DNA of 64,000 nucleotides from Desulfofustis limnaeus (lineage in GTDB: Bacteria > Desulfobacterota > Desulfobulbia > Desulfobulbales > Desulfocapsaceae), in the NCBI RefSeq assembly GCF_023169885.1, contig NZ_AP025516.1, positions 620,001-684,000 on the forward strand, in the 5' to 3' direction. The position numbers and the translations under genes are program-made. Position 1 is the first letter of the stretch. Every line of letters begins with the position of its first letter. The notes beneath the pieces are model-generated. The model saw only the letters and a program-made list of their open reading frames with translations. It was not told where the DNA came from and searched no databases. This document shows positions 45,424-55,701 of this stretch, piece by piece.

Positions 45424-46080
45424 CAGAGCAGCCTTGCCTGTTTCTTTTTTTATGTACAAAATACTCGAGCTGCCGCAGGTAGCGGTATGGCGGGCGGTGA
45501 AACCGAATAAGGCGAGCTGGGTCGCGCCAAAACGGGCCTCCATCCCCAGAGAGCTGCAGTTCAGCAGACCTAGGGCGCGCACTCTGTTCACCACTGAGAA
45601 GCCAAGCGCAGTCCACTGCTTGGGCTGCAAAGCACTCAAGAACCACTGGATGTACGTAGGACACTGAAACCATCTGGCAATATAGCATCTAGTGTCAGGA
45701 GTGCATCTCTAAATTCGAATAAGTTTCGACAGACTTGAAACAGCTCCGGCATGGACAAGCCAATAAGCTAGCACGGAGAATCGCCAACTGACTCTCGACA
45801 TTTTCTCCGTCTCTCCACAAAATGAGGACACGACCAGCAGCGAGGAGTTACCAATGATGGGCGTCAATAGCCCTCTTTGACTGAATCAGGAGCAGTTAGA
45901 ACGAAGGCCTCGGGCAGAGAGCAGACAATCGTCAGATCGGATGCCCCGATCAGAGGGGATTGAGACTGCGACCCACAGGGTGGGTAGGACGTTTGTCATG
46001 AGGACCGGGCGAGCTGGTTCTGGGCGTGGGATGAGGTGAGAACGAAGCGCTCACCTCATCGTCGGGTGCGGTACGCTTTG
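45424..46080. other. Intergenic region at the edge of the accessory region
   Basis: About 650 bases. 45424-45700 has open frames on both strands without family resemblance and may be a remnant. A solitary 36-base CRISPR-repeat-like sequence lies at 45931-45966. A hairpin near 46030-46060 ends the dehydrogenase gene. Otherwise I see nothing. Confidence 0.5.
46030..46060 (-). terminator. Hairpin after the Fe-dehydrogenase gene
   Basis: GATGAGGTGAG pairs perfectly with CTCACCTCATC around a nine-base loop, 20 bases after the stop codon of the reverse-strand dehydrogenase gene. No T-run follows, so termination efficiency is uncertain. Confidence 0.5.
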
Positions 46081-47268
46081 TTACCGTGCGGCCTTCAGTA
46101 CCTCGATAATGTCGTTTTCGCTCATAGGCGGACGGCCGGGGAGGCGACCTTTTTTGTCGTGGAGGACGCGCAGGGTATCCTGGGCGTAACGGGTGAAAAG
46201 TGAATCGTCGACAGGCAGTTCGGACAGGCGAGTGGGGCAACCGATGCTCTTGAGAAAGTCCTCGAAACGGTCGATGCCCTGCAGGGCGCAATCCAGATCG
46301 TCGGTGCCTTTGGCCGTGAAGCCGAAGATGCGTTCGGCGAACTGCACGAATTTGTCCGACCGGTGTCGTGCCGCAAAACGCATCCAGGAAGGATTGATGA
46401 CAGCCAGCCCGGCCGCGTGCGTGATGTCATGATAGGCGGACAGGGTGTGCTCAATCATGTGTACCGGAAAACCGCCGTTGGTGCCGGCGTTCACCCACCC
46501 GTTAAGGGCGACGATCGATGCCCATTGGACCTGCGTTCGTGCTTCCAGGTCTCTGCCATCGGCAACGGCTTTGGGTCCCCATTCCATGGCGGTGAGAATG
46601 ACGCCCTCGGCAAACCGGTCCTGAAGGGGCGTCGCGTCGACCCCGTTGAAGTAGGCTTCAGTCACATGGGTGAGCAGATCGCACACCCCATAGGCGGTCT
46701 GATCTCGAGGAACGCTGAGTGTGAGTTCGGGGTCGACCAGCGCCGCTTTGGGGTAGAGGCAGGGGGCCTGGACGAATGATTTCTCTTTGGTTTGCTCGTT
46801 GGAGATGACTGCGCCCATGTTCATTTCGGAGCCGGTGGCCGCCAGCGTCGGTACGGTGATGACGGGCAGGGCGCGGGTCGGGACATGGGGCCGGGGTTGA
46901 CCGTGATGGATCATGTCCCAGGGGTCGCCATCATAGTAGTAGGCGGCGGCCATGACCTTGGCGGCGTCCATGGTGCTGCCGCCACCCAGCGCGATGATCA
47001 CGTCGCAGCCCTGGTCGCGGGCGATTCGTGCACCGCGCTTGACCGTGGTGATTCTCGGGTTGGGTTCGACGCCGTCACATTCAGCGAAGCTCATGCCGGC
47101 GGCCTCAAGGCTCGCCGTAGCCCGGTCGAACGTGCCGTTTCGCTTGACGCTCCCGCCCCCGGTGACCAGCAACGCTTTTTTCCCGTACGTGCTGATCACG
47201 TCACCGAGGTGCGAAAGTTTCCCGGTGCCAAAGATGAGATGAGTGGGATTGTAGAATTCGAAGTTCAT
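46081..47268 (-). CDS. Iron-containing alcohol dehydrogenase (BDH/YqhD-like)
   Basis: A 395-residue Fe-dependent dehydrogenase beginning MNFEFYNPTHLIFGTGKLSHLG, the opening typical of butanol dehydrogenase/YqhD enzymes. GGGSTMDAAKVMAAAYYYDG, PTLAATGSEMN and HDITHAAGLAVINPSWM follow, with His residues for the metal. These enzymes reduce aldehydes with NAD(P)H in the cytosol. ATG 47268 follows AAAGGAGGG. It stands alone between the accessory region and the signalling cluster. Confidence 0.92.
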   Translation of the reverse strand: MNFEFYNPTHLIFGTGKLSHLGDVISTYGKKALLVTGGGSVKRNGTFDRATASLEAAGMSFAECDGVEPNPRITTVKRGARIARDQGCDVIIALGGGSTMDAAKVMAAAYYYDGDPWDMIHHGQPRPHVPTRALPVITVPTLAATGSEMNMGAVISNEQTKEKSFVQAPCLYPKAALVDPELTLSVPRDQTAYGVCDLLTHVTEAYFNGVDATPLQDRFAEGVILTAMEWGPKAVADGRDLEARTQVQWASIVALNGWVNAGTNGGFPVHMIEHTLSAYHDITHAAGLAVINPSWMRFAARHRSDKFVQFAERIFGFTAKGTDDLDCALQGIDRFEDFLKSIGCPTRLSELPVDDSLFTRYAQDTLRVLHDKKGRLPGRPPMSENDIIEVLKAAR

Positions 47269-47777
47269 TGAAACCCTCCTTTGATTTCCTGACGGGCAGT
47301 AGCCCTGTCTTCGGGGTGACAAGGCCAGACCAGTCTTGTGCATGATACTTGCTCAGGGCCTGAGAACAAACCTTTTCATCCGTACTGTCGGTTTCGCCGT
47401 TGTCCGCCATAGTTGTGGGAACAAGTTTGGGAGGCCTGATGATACGATTGTGTGCGGGCGTCTCCCGATAGAGCGCCCATCCAGACAATAAGCTGCTCCG
47501 GATCATTTGACATCTGTCGATTTTTAAGCGTAAGCTATTCCACAACTGCTTTTCGTTTGCGGTCTCTTTGGACACCAGGTGGAGTGCGTCCTGCATCTAC
47601 CGGTTCGATTCTTCGACAGGCGGTCGAGGGTAAAAGCAGCGGGCGGGCTTCAGGAGTGAGTGGCTCGCTCATCGCTGGATCGTCAACCGGGTCACGGTTG
47701 CTGCGCGATCTGACTAATCGGCAGATACGTTTCAATCGAGCTGCACAATTATAGGGTTGTCATAGACAAGGCTACCG
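47269..47777. other. Intergenic region
   Basis: About 510 bases between the divergent dehydrogenase and sensor kinase genes. I found no clear promoter pair, repeat or RNA; short open frames look random. Composition resembles flanking DNA. Confidence 0.5.
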
Positions 47778-49973
47778 ATGACAGGGATTGCCAGGCAGCG
47801 TTTGGAGAAAAAGAAAGGCAACCGAAGGCGCCGGTTTACCACGGTCTGGTTGCTGCTGGTGTCTCTTGGTCTGGTGTTGATCACGACCGGTTCCGGCCGG
47901 ACTGCCGAACAGGCCGTTCGGGTCGGTATCTATGACAACCCGCCCAAAGTATTTACCGACGAGTCCGGCCGCCCGGCCGGTATCTTTGTCGATATTTTCA
48001 GCGAGGTGGCGCGCCGGGAACGGTGGTCCCTGTCGTTTGTCAACGGCACCTGGGGCGAGGGGCTGGACCGTCTGGCGGCCGGGCAGATCGACCTGATGCC
48101 GGACGTCGCACTGACGGCGGAGCGCGACCTGCGCTTCGATTTTCACCGCATCCCGGTCCTTTCCTCCTGGTTTCAGGTCTATTCGCGCCAGGGAAGTGGT
48201 ATCACCTCCCTTGTTGATCTTGACGGCAAGACGGTGGTGGTGCTTGAGCAATCGGTCCAGCAACAGGCCTTTGAAACCCTGGTCGACGGGTTTGGGCTGC
48301 AGGTGACGATAGTGCCGTTGCCCGACTATCGTGCCAGCTTCGCGATGGTTGCCGACGGACGGGCCGATGCGGCCATCACCAACCGGTTTTTCGGTGTGAT
48401 GCATGCAGCCGAATTCGGTTTGCAGGATACGGCGGTGGTTTTCAACCCCTCCCACCTCTTTTTTGCCGCGCCGAACGGCAGCAACGGCGATCTGCTGGCG
48501 GCTATCGATCGTCATCTCGGCGATTTGAAGGGTGATCCGCAATCGGTCTATTATCGCTCACTGAAACGGTGGACGATGGAGGAGGTGCGGTTGAGCGTGC
48601 CGAGCTGGCTCAAAAACAGCCTCATCGGGGCGGGGGGAATCCTGGTTCTGGCCCTGTTCGGAAGTGCGGCGCTGCGCCGTCAGGTAAATGCGCGAACCAG
48701 GGAGATTGCCAGGCACAGCGAGCAGCTGCAGATCATGAACCGGATCCTGCGTACCACCGTGTCGCGATTGGATCTGGAACACGTTATCACCCACGCTCTG
48801 GACGGGGTTCTCGAACTGACCGGTTGTCCGGCCGGGGTCATGTATCTGCGAGACGGCAACACGGGTGAATTGCTGCCGAAGCGTTCTGTGGGTCTCGACG
48901 GGCAGGGGCATGAACTGACTCGACGTTATGCGGAAGCGTGCTATCAACAGCTGAGCAACGGTACCGGCGACCTGCGGGTCTGTGTTTTTCCGGGGACTGC
49001 CGGGCAACCGGCGACGGACCGCTCCGGCCTCGTCTTTCCGATCATCCTGCGCGACCGGGTGTTCGGGATGCTCTGCGCCGTGTCCGACAGGGCTGCACCC
49101 CTGACGTTCGACAGCCCGGAAATTGCCGAGGATATCTGCGTTGCAGTGGCGCTGGCCCTGGACAATTCACGTCTCTATGAGACCGTGCGGCAGCACGCGG
49201 TGGACTTGGAAAAGCAAGTTGTGGTACGTACCGCCGAACTGGCCACGGCGATGGAACGCGCCCAGGCGGCCGACCACCTGAAATCGGCTTTTCTCGCCAC
49301 CATGTCGCACGAGCTGCGAACGCCACTCAACTCAATCATCGGTTTTACCGGCATCCTGTTGCAGGAGTTGGCCGGTCCGCTCAACCAGGAGCAGCACAAA
49401 CAGCTGACCATGGTACGCGACAGTTCCCGTCACTTGCTTGCCCTGATCAACGACGTCCTGGATATTTCGAAGATCGAGGCCGGACAATTGACCCTCGACC
49501 CGTCCACCTTCGACGTGGCGCCTTCCCTCCGTCGCAGTGTCGATAGCGTCGCACCGCTGGCCCGGCAGAAAGGGCTCGAACTGCGGCTGGACATTGACGG
49601 GGGCGTAGCGACGCTCCATGCCGATCAGCGACGCTTTGAGCAGGTTTTGCTCAACCTACTCAACAACGGTATTAAGTTCACCGCCGAGGGGTTTGTCGAG
49701 CTGCGCTGTCGGTGTGACGGCGATCACTACCTGCTGACCGTCGCCGATAGCGGCATCGGTATCAACGAGGGGGAACTGGACGGGCTTTTTCAGCCATTTC
49801 ATCAAATCGACACCGGGTTGACGCGCAGTCACGAGGGCACTGGGCTCGGGCTGTCGATCTGTCGCAAACTGGTCGAAATGATGGGAGGCACCATCGGCGT
49901 CGAAAGCCGGTGGGGCGAGGGGAGTGTCTTTACCGTTCGTCTGCCGAGACAATCGGGAGGAAGCGATGCCTGA
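47778..49973 (+). CDS. Sensor histidine kinase with periplasmic SBP_bac_3 domain and GAF
   Basis: A 731-residue membrane kinase. A basic start and signal helix (about 17-37) lead to a family 3 solute-binding domain (about 45-265: VRVGIYDNPPKVFTDESGRP, GQIDLMPDVALTAERD, GRADAAITN). One membrane helix (about 278-297) connects to a GAF-like domain (about 325-465), a coiled coil, HisKA with MSHELRTPLNS (His near 511) and HATPase (ADSGIGI, GTGLGLSI). It should sense an amino acid-like or similar ligand outside the cell. AAGG lies six bases before the ATG. The response regulator overlaps its 3' end by 8 bases. Confidence 0.93.
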   Translation: MTGIARQRLEKKKGNRRRRFTTVWLLLVSLGLVLITTGSGRTAEQAVRVGIYDNPPKVFTDESGRPAGIFVDIFSEVARRERWSLSFVNGTWGEGLDRLAAGQIDLMPDVALTAERDLRFDFHRIPVLSSWFQVYSRQGSGITSLVDLDGKTVVVLEQSVQQQAFETLVDGFGLQVTIVPLPDYRASFAMVADGRADAAITNRFFGVMHAAEFGLQDTAVVFNPSHLFFAAPNGSNGDLLAAIDRHLGDLKGDPQSVYYRSLKRWTMEEVRLSVPSWLKNSLIGAGGILVLALFGSAALRRQVNARTREIARHSEQLQIMNRILRTTVSRLDLEHVITHALDGVLELTGCPAGVMYLRDGNTGELLPKRSVGLDGQGHELTRRYAEACYQQLSNGTGDLRVCVFPGTAGQPATDRSGLVFPIILRDRVFGMLCAVSDRAAPLTFDSPEIAEDICVAVALALDNSRLYETVRQHAVDLEKQVVVRTAELATAMERAQAADHLKSAFLATMSHELRTPLNSIIGFTGILLQELAGPLNQEQHKQLTMVRDSSRHLLALINDVLDISKIEAGQLTLDPSTFDVAPSLRRSVDSVAPLARQKGLELRLDIDGGVATLHADQRRFEQVLLNLLNNGIKFTAEGFVELRCRCDGDHYLLTVADSGIGINEGELDGLFQPFHQIDTGLTRSHEGTGLGLSICRKLVEMMGGTIGVESRWGEGSVFTVRLPRQSGGSDA

Positions 49974-50352
49974 ACTGCTGTTGGTGATCGAAGACAATCC
50001 GAACAATTTTTATTTGATGAAATTTTTGCTGGAAAAGCACGGCTATCTGGTGGTCGGTGCGGAAAACGGTCAACTCGGCATAGAACTGGCGTTGGCACGG
50101 CGGCCCCGGGCCATCCTGCTCGATATCCAGTTGCCGGAGATGGATGGGTACACCGTTGCCGGGAAGTTGCGCTCCCATCCCGAGCTGAAGGCCATTCCCA
50201 TCATCGCGGTCACCTCGTATGCGATGGCCGGCGACCGTGAGCGCATCCTCGCCGCCGGCGCCACCGCCTACATCGAGAAACCCATCAACCCGGACACCTT
50301 TGTCGATGAAATCAAAAGCATCTGTAACGGTTCGCCACAGAAAGGGACATGA
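49966..50352 (+). CDS. Single-domain response regulator
   Basis: A 128-residue receiver without an output domain. VIEDNPNNFYLMKF has the acidic pocket, ILLDIQLPEMDG holds acceptor Asp53, and IEKPINP the conserved Lys. ATG 49966 follows GGGAGG and overlaps the kinase stop. Such stand-alone receivers pass phosphate between kinases or to an HPt protein; the receiver-kinase hybrid gene begins three bases after its stop. Confidence 0.92.
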   Translation: MPELLLVIEDNPNNFYLMKFLLEKHGYLVVGAENGQLGIELALARRPRAILLDIQLPEMDGYTVAGKLRSHPELKAIPIIAVTSYAMAGDRERILAAGATAYIEKPINPDTFVDEIKSICNGSPQKGT

Positions 50353-50355
50353 GCA

Positions 50356-52389
50356 ATGCGTATCTTAGTTGTCGATGATCGACAGGATAGTCGTTATCTC
50401 CTTGAGGTATTGCTCACCGCGCATGGGCACCAGATCCTGACCGCCTGTCACGGGGCCGAGGCGTTGCAAAAGCTTGGACAGGAAGATGTCGAGCTGATTG
50501 TCAGCGATATCCTGATGCCGGTGATGGACGGTTTCCAGCTGTGTCAAACGGTGAAGAAAGACGAGACCCTGCGGCGCATTCCGTTTCTTTTTTATACCGC
50601 CACCTACACCGGGTCCAAGGACGAGGACTTGGCGCTGCGCATCGGAGCTGACGCTTTTTTGCAGAAGCCCTGTGAACCGGAGGTGTTCATTAACGTAATC
50701 AACAAGCTGGCTGTCGGCGGCGGCCGAGACGTTGCGACCGACCGGGAGTTGGCCGACGAGGAAGAGCTGCTGGTCTTGTACAACCAGCGCCTGGTCCGCA
50801 AGCTCGAACAGAAGATGGTCGAGGCCGAACGTGAAATCGAAGAGCGCAAAAAGGTGGAAGCGGCGCTGCGGCAGAGCCAGCAGCACCTGATGGCCGCGCA
50901 GCGCCTGGCCTCCATCGGCGATTTTACCTGGGATGTGGGCAGTGGGGAGGTGAGCTGGTCACACTCCCTGTGCGAGTTGCTCGGCTATGACGATCTCTTT
51001 TCTTTCGACCATCGGCAATTCGATGACACCCTGTATCATCCCGACGATCGTGACCGGGTCAGGCGCTGGCTCGAAGAATGTCTCCATTCCGGACAGGAGC
51101 GGCTGACGCCGCTGGAATACCGGGTCCTGCGCAAAGACGGGACGATCCGGTTCGTGCGTACCGTCGGTACCATCGATCGCAGGAGCGACAAGGGGCCGCA
51201 GGTGTTTGCCACCGTTCAGGATATCACCGAGACCAAGCTCATCGAAGCCCAACTGCTGCAGGCTCAGAAGTTGGAGTCGATCGGTCGGTTGGCCGGCGGG
51301 GTGGCGCATGACTACAACAACATGCTCAGCGTCATCATCGGCTATGCCGAACTGGCGTTGAGTCGGGTTGCAGAAGGTGACTCGCTGCGCAGCGATCTGC
51401 AGGAGATTCTGGCTGCCGCCGGCCGTTCTCGGGACATTACCCGGCAATTGCTCGCTTTTGCCCGCAAGGAATCGATTTCTCCCGTGGTGCTTGATCTCAA
51501 CGAGGCGGTGGGGGTCATGCTCAAGGTCCTGCGGCGGCTCATCGGCGAGGATATCGATCTGGTCTGGATGCCCGGGGCGGAGCTCTGGCCGGTAAAAATG
51601 GACCCGGCCCAACTCGACCAGATGCTGGCCAACCTCTGCGTCAATGCCCGTGACGCCATCGCCGATGTCGGCAAAATCACCATCGAGACCAAACGGGTGA
51701 CCATGGACCAGGCCTATTATGCACGACACCTCGACTCAGTGCCCGGCGATTTTGTCATGCTCGCCGTCGCCGATGACGGCTGCGGAATGGATCGGGCGAC
51801 ACTGGACCAGATTTTCGAGCCCTTTTTCACCACCAAGGACGTGGGCCGGGGGACCGGCCTCGGGCTGGCCACCGTCTATGGTATCGTTCAGCAGAATAAT
51901 GGATTTATCAACGTGTATAGTGAACCGAGCCAAGGGACGGTTTTTTCCATCTATCTGCCCCGCCACCGCGGTGCATTACTTGAACAAACGGTGGCGGAGG
52001 CTCCGCAGCAGTCAAACGGCAACGGGGAGCTGATTCTGGTGGTCGAAGATGAGGCCGCCATCATGAGGTTGACCGAGCGTATTCTCGGCTCCCTCAACTA
52101 CCGGGTAGTTATCGCCCGGACCGTGTCCGAGGCTCTGGGTCTGGCCCAGCGCCACGGAGATGAGTTGGCCCTGCTGATAACCGACGTGGTGATGCCGGAG
52201 ATGAACGGCCGCGACCTGGCTGATCGTCTCCGTTCCCGCCACCCGCACCTGAAATGTCTGTTCATGTCCGGCTACACCGCTGATGTGATTGCCCATCGCG
52301 GCATACTGGAACAAGATGTCCATTTCATCCAGAAACCCTTTTCGCGAAACGATCTGGCCCGCACCGTCCGGTCAGTCCTCGATGCGTAA
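50356..52389 (+). CDS. REC-PAS-histidine kinase-REC hybrid
   Basis: A 677-residue soluble protein. Order: N-terminal receiver (Asp near 51 in [11 protein letters not shown]), coiled coil (about 130-180), PAS (about 185-300, ending DITETK), HisKA with [11 protein letters not shown] (His near 318), HATPase ([19 protein letters not shown]) and a second receiver (Asp near 610 in [11 protein letters not shown]). It is the third gene of the 47778-52389 unit, so phosphate may flow from the membrane kinase through the small regulator to this protein. No DNA-binding output is present in the unit. Confidence 0.93.
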   Translation: MRILVVDDRQDSRYLLEVLLTAHGHQILTACHGAEALQKLGQEDVELIVSDILMPVMDGFQLCQTVKKDETLRRIPFLFYTATYTGSKDEDLALRIGADAFLQKPCEPEVFINVINKLAVGGGRDVATDRELADEEELLVLYNQRLVRKLEQKMVEAEREIEERKKVEAALRQSQQHLMAAQRLASIGDFTWDVGSGEVSWSHSLCELLGYDDLFSFDHRQFDDTLYHPDDRDRVRRWLEECLHSGQERLTPLEYRVLRKDGTIRFVRTVGTIDRRSDKGPQVFATVQDITETKLIEAQLLQAQKLESIGRLAGGVAHDYNNMLSVIIGYAELALSRVAEGDSLRSDLQEILAAAGRSRDITRQLLAFARKESISPVVLDLNEAVGVMLKVLRRLIGEDIDLVWMPGAELWPVKMDPAQLDQMLANLCVNARDAIADVGKITIETKRVTMDQAYYARHLDSVPGDFVMLAVADDGCGMDRATLDQIFEPFFTTKDVGRGTGLGLATVYGIVQQNNGFINVYSEPSQGTVFSIYLPRHRGALLEQTVAEAPQQSNGNGELILVVEDEAAIMRLTERILGSLNYRVVIARTVSEALGLAQRHGDELALLITDVVMPEMNGRDLADRLRSRHPHLKCLFMSGYTADVIAHRGILEQDVHFIQKPFSRNDLARTVRSVLDA

Positions 52390-52486
52390 CGGGGTGGGCC
52401 TGGGGATCTGATGGTTGCGTGCGCCCTGTCCGGCTTTTCGACAGATTGGCTTTGGTGGCCGTAGATTGTGGGGGCCGATTTGGCGA

Positions 52487-54691
52487 TCATGCTTGCCGCG
52501 AATCGGCCAGGAGCGGTTGCAGAGCCAGCGCCAGATCCTTGATGAGCAGGGGTTTTTTCAGAAAGGCGGCGGCTCCCATCTGCAGGGTTTCCCGAACATC
52601 ATCTGTTTCCGCATAGCCACTGACGATCAGGGCCTTCTGGCCGGGGGAGACGCGCAGTAGCCGTTCGTAGGTCTCCCGTCCGCTGATGCCGGGGCTCATG
52701 ATCATGTCCAGGATCACCACCGCCACTGCTTGGTTGCGGACGAATTGAACCGCCTCCTCGCCATCGGTCACCGAAGCCGCCCGATAGCCGAGCTGGGTGA
52801 GCATGGAACTGGTGATCTGGCGTTGGGTGTCGGTGTCATCGACCACCAGGATTAATTCGCCGTTGCCGCGTAAAATGGACATATCGACAGTGGCCGGCTG
52901 CTGGCGCAGCGGCAGCGAGGTGGCAGGCAGAAAGACACAGAAGGTAGTCTCCTGACCGCTGCTCGAGACACGGATGAAACCGTGGTGGTCCTGGATCACA
53001 TTCCACACCACCGTCAGGCCGAGGCCGGTCCCGCTCCGTCCCATCACCTTCTTGGAATAGAACGGCTCGAATATCTTCTCCTGGTCCTGGTCGGCGATTC
53101 CTTTGCCTTGGTCGGTAACCGTCAACATCGCGTAACGGCCTTCGGGGAGTTCCACGTCCTCGGCGTCTCGGTCGATCTCCCGATTGGCCGTAGCGATAGA
53201 GACAACGCCGGAGGAGTCGGTGGCCTCGGCTGCATTGGTAACCAGATTCATCAAGACTTTTCGGATATGGGCCCGAGACCCTATGATGGTGAAGAGGGTG
53301 AGGTCGAGGTTGCAGGCCAGTTCGACGCCGGGGTGGTGTCGGGACAGCGTCTCGAACTCGGGAGAGCGCAAATACTCCTCAACGATGGCGTTGAGGTCAA
53401 GGGGCTCTTTTTCGACGGCAACCCCGCGGGCCACGGTCAGCAGATCACTGACAATGGCGGCGGCGCGCAGGCCTGATTCCCGGATCAGCTCTATCGGCCG
53501 GCGCAGCTTGTCATCGGCTTTCAGATCCAACAGCAGCAGGTCGGGATAGCTGACGATGCCGGAGAGAATGTTGTTGAGATCATGGGCAACCCCGCCGGCC
53601 AGCAGACCGAGCGATTCCATCTTTTTGGCCCGGGCTTCGATCCTGCGGCTTTCCTCGAGCTCCTTTTCCCGGCGATTGCGTTCAGTGACGTCGCTGAGGG
53701 TGGTGATGAGTCCGCCATCGGGGAGGGGCACCGCTCGGAATTCGATATCCTTGACCAGACCGTCCTTGCACGTGACTTGGTATTGGCAGGCCGCTCCGTT
53801 ACGGCTGTTGTTTTTCCAGTGGGCGATCACCGTTTGCCGGTAGACGGGGTCCGGGTAGGCCCGGGACGGCCAGCTGTGCATGTTTGTCAGGTCTCCGGAC
53901 CCGTATCCGGTTATCGCGGTAAAGCCGGTGTTGAGCGTGAGGAGATTTCTCGTGCGGTCCCAGACCGCTATGCCTTGCGGTACACTCTGCAGGAGGCTGT
54001 CGAGCAGATCGTGCTGCCGCTGCAATTCTGCTTTCGCTTCCGACTCGCGGATGGTGGCGCTGCGTTGGCGAATCAGTAGGAAAACCAACAAACAGACAAG
54101 CAGAACGGTGAAGATAAACAGCGCGTTGACGCTCAGTTGAAACGTTTCGAGCCGCTGTCGTTGGCTGTCCAGAATCATCTGCGCAGCGCTCTGTGAATTG
54201 GCCTTGATGGCCGAGGCCTTGGCGAAGGCCTCGGAGATCCTGGAGGCGATAACATTCAGCGTGACGTGCGAATCGGGGCTCCAGCCGGAAACTCCTTCCG
54301 CAAGCCAGATGCGTACATCGACGATGGCCGGCGCGGCAACGGCATGAAAGGAGGAGGCGTGGATCAGGTTGTCCTTGACGTAGGTATTGCGCAGGTCAAC
54401 GATGAGGCGGTGGGCCGTGTCGACGTCGGCCCGCAACCGGGCCACATGCACTTCGTCTGCCGCAACGGCGGCGATACGCGCTGAGGTGGCCACGCTGTTG
54501 AGGCTGTCGAGAGCCGCACTCAACGAGTTGAGTTCAATAAGCAGGGTTGAAGGCAGGTTTTCCTCGATGGATTGGAGGGTCTTATTGGTATAGACAATCG
54601 CCCCGGTCGAACAGAGGAGGATGGCCACGATGGCCGCAACCAGCGGACCATGGGCGAAAGCGAAGAGGTGTTGTTTGCCGAAGAAGTTCAC
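52487..54691 (-). CDS. Membrane hybrid histidine kinase coupled to TAXI binding protein
   Basis: A 734-residue kinase. Two membrane helices (about 15-35 and 190-212) enclose a helical periplasmic domain of about 155 residues. Inside are PAS (about 235-345), HisKA with GGVAHDLNNIL (His near 370), HATPase (TDQGKGIADQD, GTGLGLTV) and a receiver with Asp near 662. The receiver reads LDMIMSPGISG, with an extra Ser compared with the usual MPG. The start is GTG 54691, which overlaps the stop of the upstream TAXI binding-protein gene (GTGA), so the two are made together. I infer that the binding protein loads the sensor domain. Confidence 0.92.
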   Translation of the reverse strand: MNFFGKQHLFAFAHGPLVAAIVAILLCSTGAIVYTNKTLQSIEENLPSTLLIELNSLSAALDSLNSVATSARIAAVAADEVHVARLRADVDTAHRLIVDLRNTYVKDNLIHASSFHAVAAPAIVDVRIWLAEGVSGWSPDSHVTLNVIASRISEAFAKASAIKANSQSAAQMILDSQRQRLETFQLSVNALFIFTVLLVCLLVFLLIRQRSATIRESEAKAELQRQHDLLDSLLQSVPQGIAVWDRTRNLLTLNTGFTAITGYGSGDLTNMHSWPSRAYPDPVYRQTVIAHWKNNSRNGAACQYQVTCKDGLVKDIEFRAVPLPDGGLITTLSDVTERNRREKELEESRRIEARAKKMESLGLLAGGVAHDLNNILSGIVSYPDLLLLDLKADDKLRRPIELIRESGLRAAAIVSDLLTVARGVAVEKEPLDLNAIVEEYLRSPEFETLSRHHPGVELACNLDLTLFTIIGSRAHIRKVLMNLVTNAAEATDSSGVVSIATANREIDRDAEDVELPEGRYAMLTVTDQGKGIADQDQEKIFEPFYSKKVMGRSGTGLGLTVVWNVIQDHHGFIRVSSSGQETTFCVFLPATSLPLRQQPATVDMSILRGNGELILVVDDTDTQRQITSSMLTQLGYRAASVTDGEEAVQFVRNQAVAVVILDMIMSPGISGRETYERLLRVSPGQKALIVSGYAETDDVRETLQMGAAAFLKKPLLIKDLALALQPLLADSRQA

Positions 54692-55701
54692 GGCCGGTTG
54701 TCCAGTCTGCTGTGGTAGTACCGCTCGGCGCCCGGATGCAGCGGAATGGTGAGGCCGGTGCGCGCGGATTCGACAGAGATCTGTTTTCCCTGCGGGTGGC
54801 CTTGCCGCAACAGTGCTGCGGTTCTGTCACTGAACAGGATTTCGGTCAAGGCCTGGGCGAGGGTGTCATCCAGATCGCTGCTGACCACGAAGAGGGCGTA
54901 GACCTCGACGGTCGGTGTCACTGGGATGCCGGGATAACTGGTAGCGTCGATGACGCCGGGCGTCAGGTGGGGATAGGTAGCGTGAATTTTCCCGGCAATT
55001 TCCGGGGCAATCGGCAAAAGTCTCACTCCCACCGGTAACAGGGTGGTCACGGCCTCCATCGGTACCCCGGCCATCATCGAAAAACCGTCCAACTGACCGT
55101 TGCGCATCTTGTCGTCGGTGAACGCCGGTTTCAGATATTGGGGGCGCAGATCGTCTTCGCTCAGCCCGTGTGCGGCAAGCACCGCATTGGTGACCTGCCG
55201 GGTCCCCGAACCGAGCTCGTCAACCGAGATTCGCTTGCCGCGCAGATCACCAAAAGATTCGATCCCCGCATCGCTACGGACGACCATCTGGAATTTTTCC
55301 GGATACAGGCTGGCGATCGCCCGCAGTTTGCCGGAATCGGCAAGCGTTGCAAAATTCCGTTGCCCGTTGTAGGCGTCTGCGGCGACGTCGGCCTGGACGA
55401 GGCCGGCCTCCAGTTCTCCGATAATTACCGCCCGGGCGTTTTCAATCGATCCGGCTGAATTCTGGGCTACGCCGACTATCCCGTGGAGTGGTGATTCGGG
55501 ATCCCGAGCCTGTTCGGTAATGGCCAGGGCGATCAATTTGCCGATCGGATAGTATACACCGGTACTGCCGCCGGTACCGATGCGAAAGATCTGCAGGGCA
55601 TGGGCAGAAGAAAAGCTGAGGAGCAACGTGATGGCTACGGTTCCGATTACATAACGAACAGAGCGGCGCTGTCCGGTGCCGGCTGATAAGGGTAATGCCA
55701 T
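54688..55701 (-). CDS. TAXI-family solute-binding protein
   Basis: A 337-residue exported protein. Signal peptide at residues about 15-36 (ending AHALQ), then FRIGTGGSTGVYYPIGKLIA, the hallmark of TAXI binding proteins, and ISVDELGSGTRQVTNAVL and HPGAERYYHS. TAXI proteins usually feed TRAP transporters for dicarboxylates or similar. No TRAP membrane gene is next to it; instead it is fused by translation to a histidine kinase gene. GGAGG lies five bases before ATG 55701. A sensory role is inferred. Confidence 0.92.
   Translation of the reverse strand: MALPLSAGTGQRRSVRYVIGTVAITLLLSFSSAHALQIFRIGTGGSTGVYYPIGKLIALAITEQARDPESPLHGIVGVAQNSAGSIENARAVIIGELEAGLVQADVAADAYNGQRNFATLADSGKLRAIASLYPEKFQMVVRSDAGIESFGDLRGKRISVDELGSGTRQVTNAVLAAHGLSEDDLRPQYLKPAFTDDKMRNGQLDGFSMMAGVPMEAVTTLLPVGVRLLPIAPEIAGKIHATYPHLTPGVIDATSYPGIPVTPTVEVYALFVVSSDLDDTLAQALTEILFSDRTAALLRQGHPQGKQISVESARTGLTIPLHPGAERYYHSRLDNRP

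Noticed and set aside
45424-45667. Open frames on both strands upstream of the HsdR part
   Set aside because: The HsdR family start at 45423 fits well, and neither frame upstream resembles a known protein.
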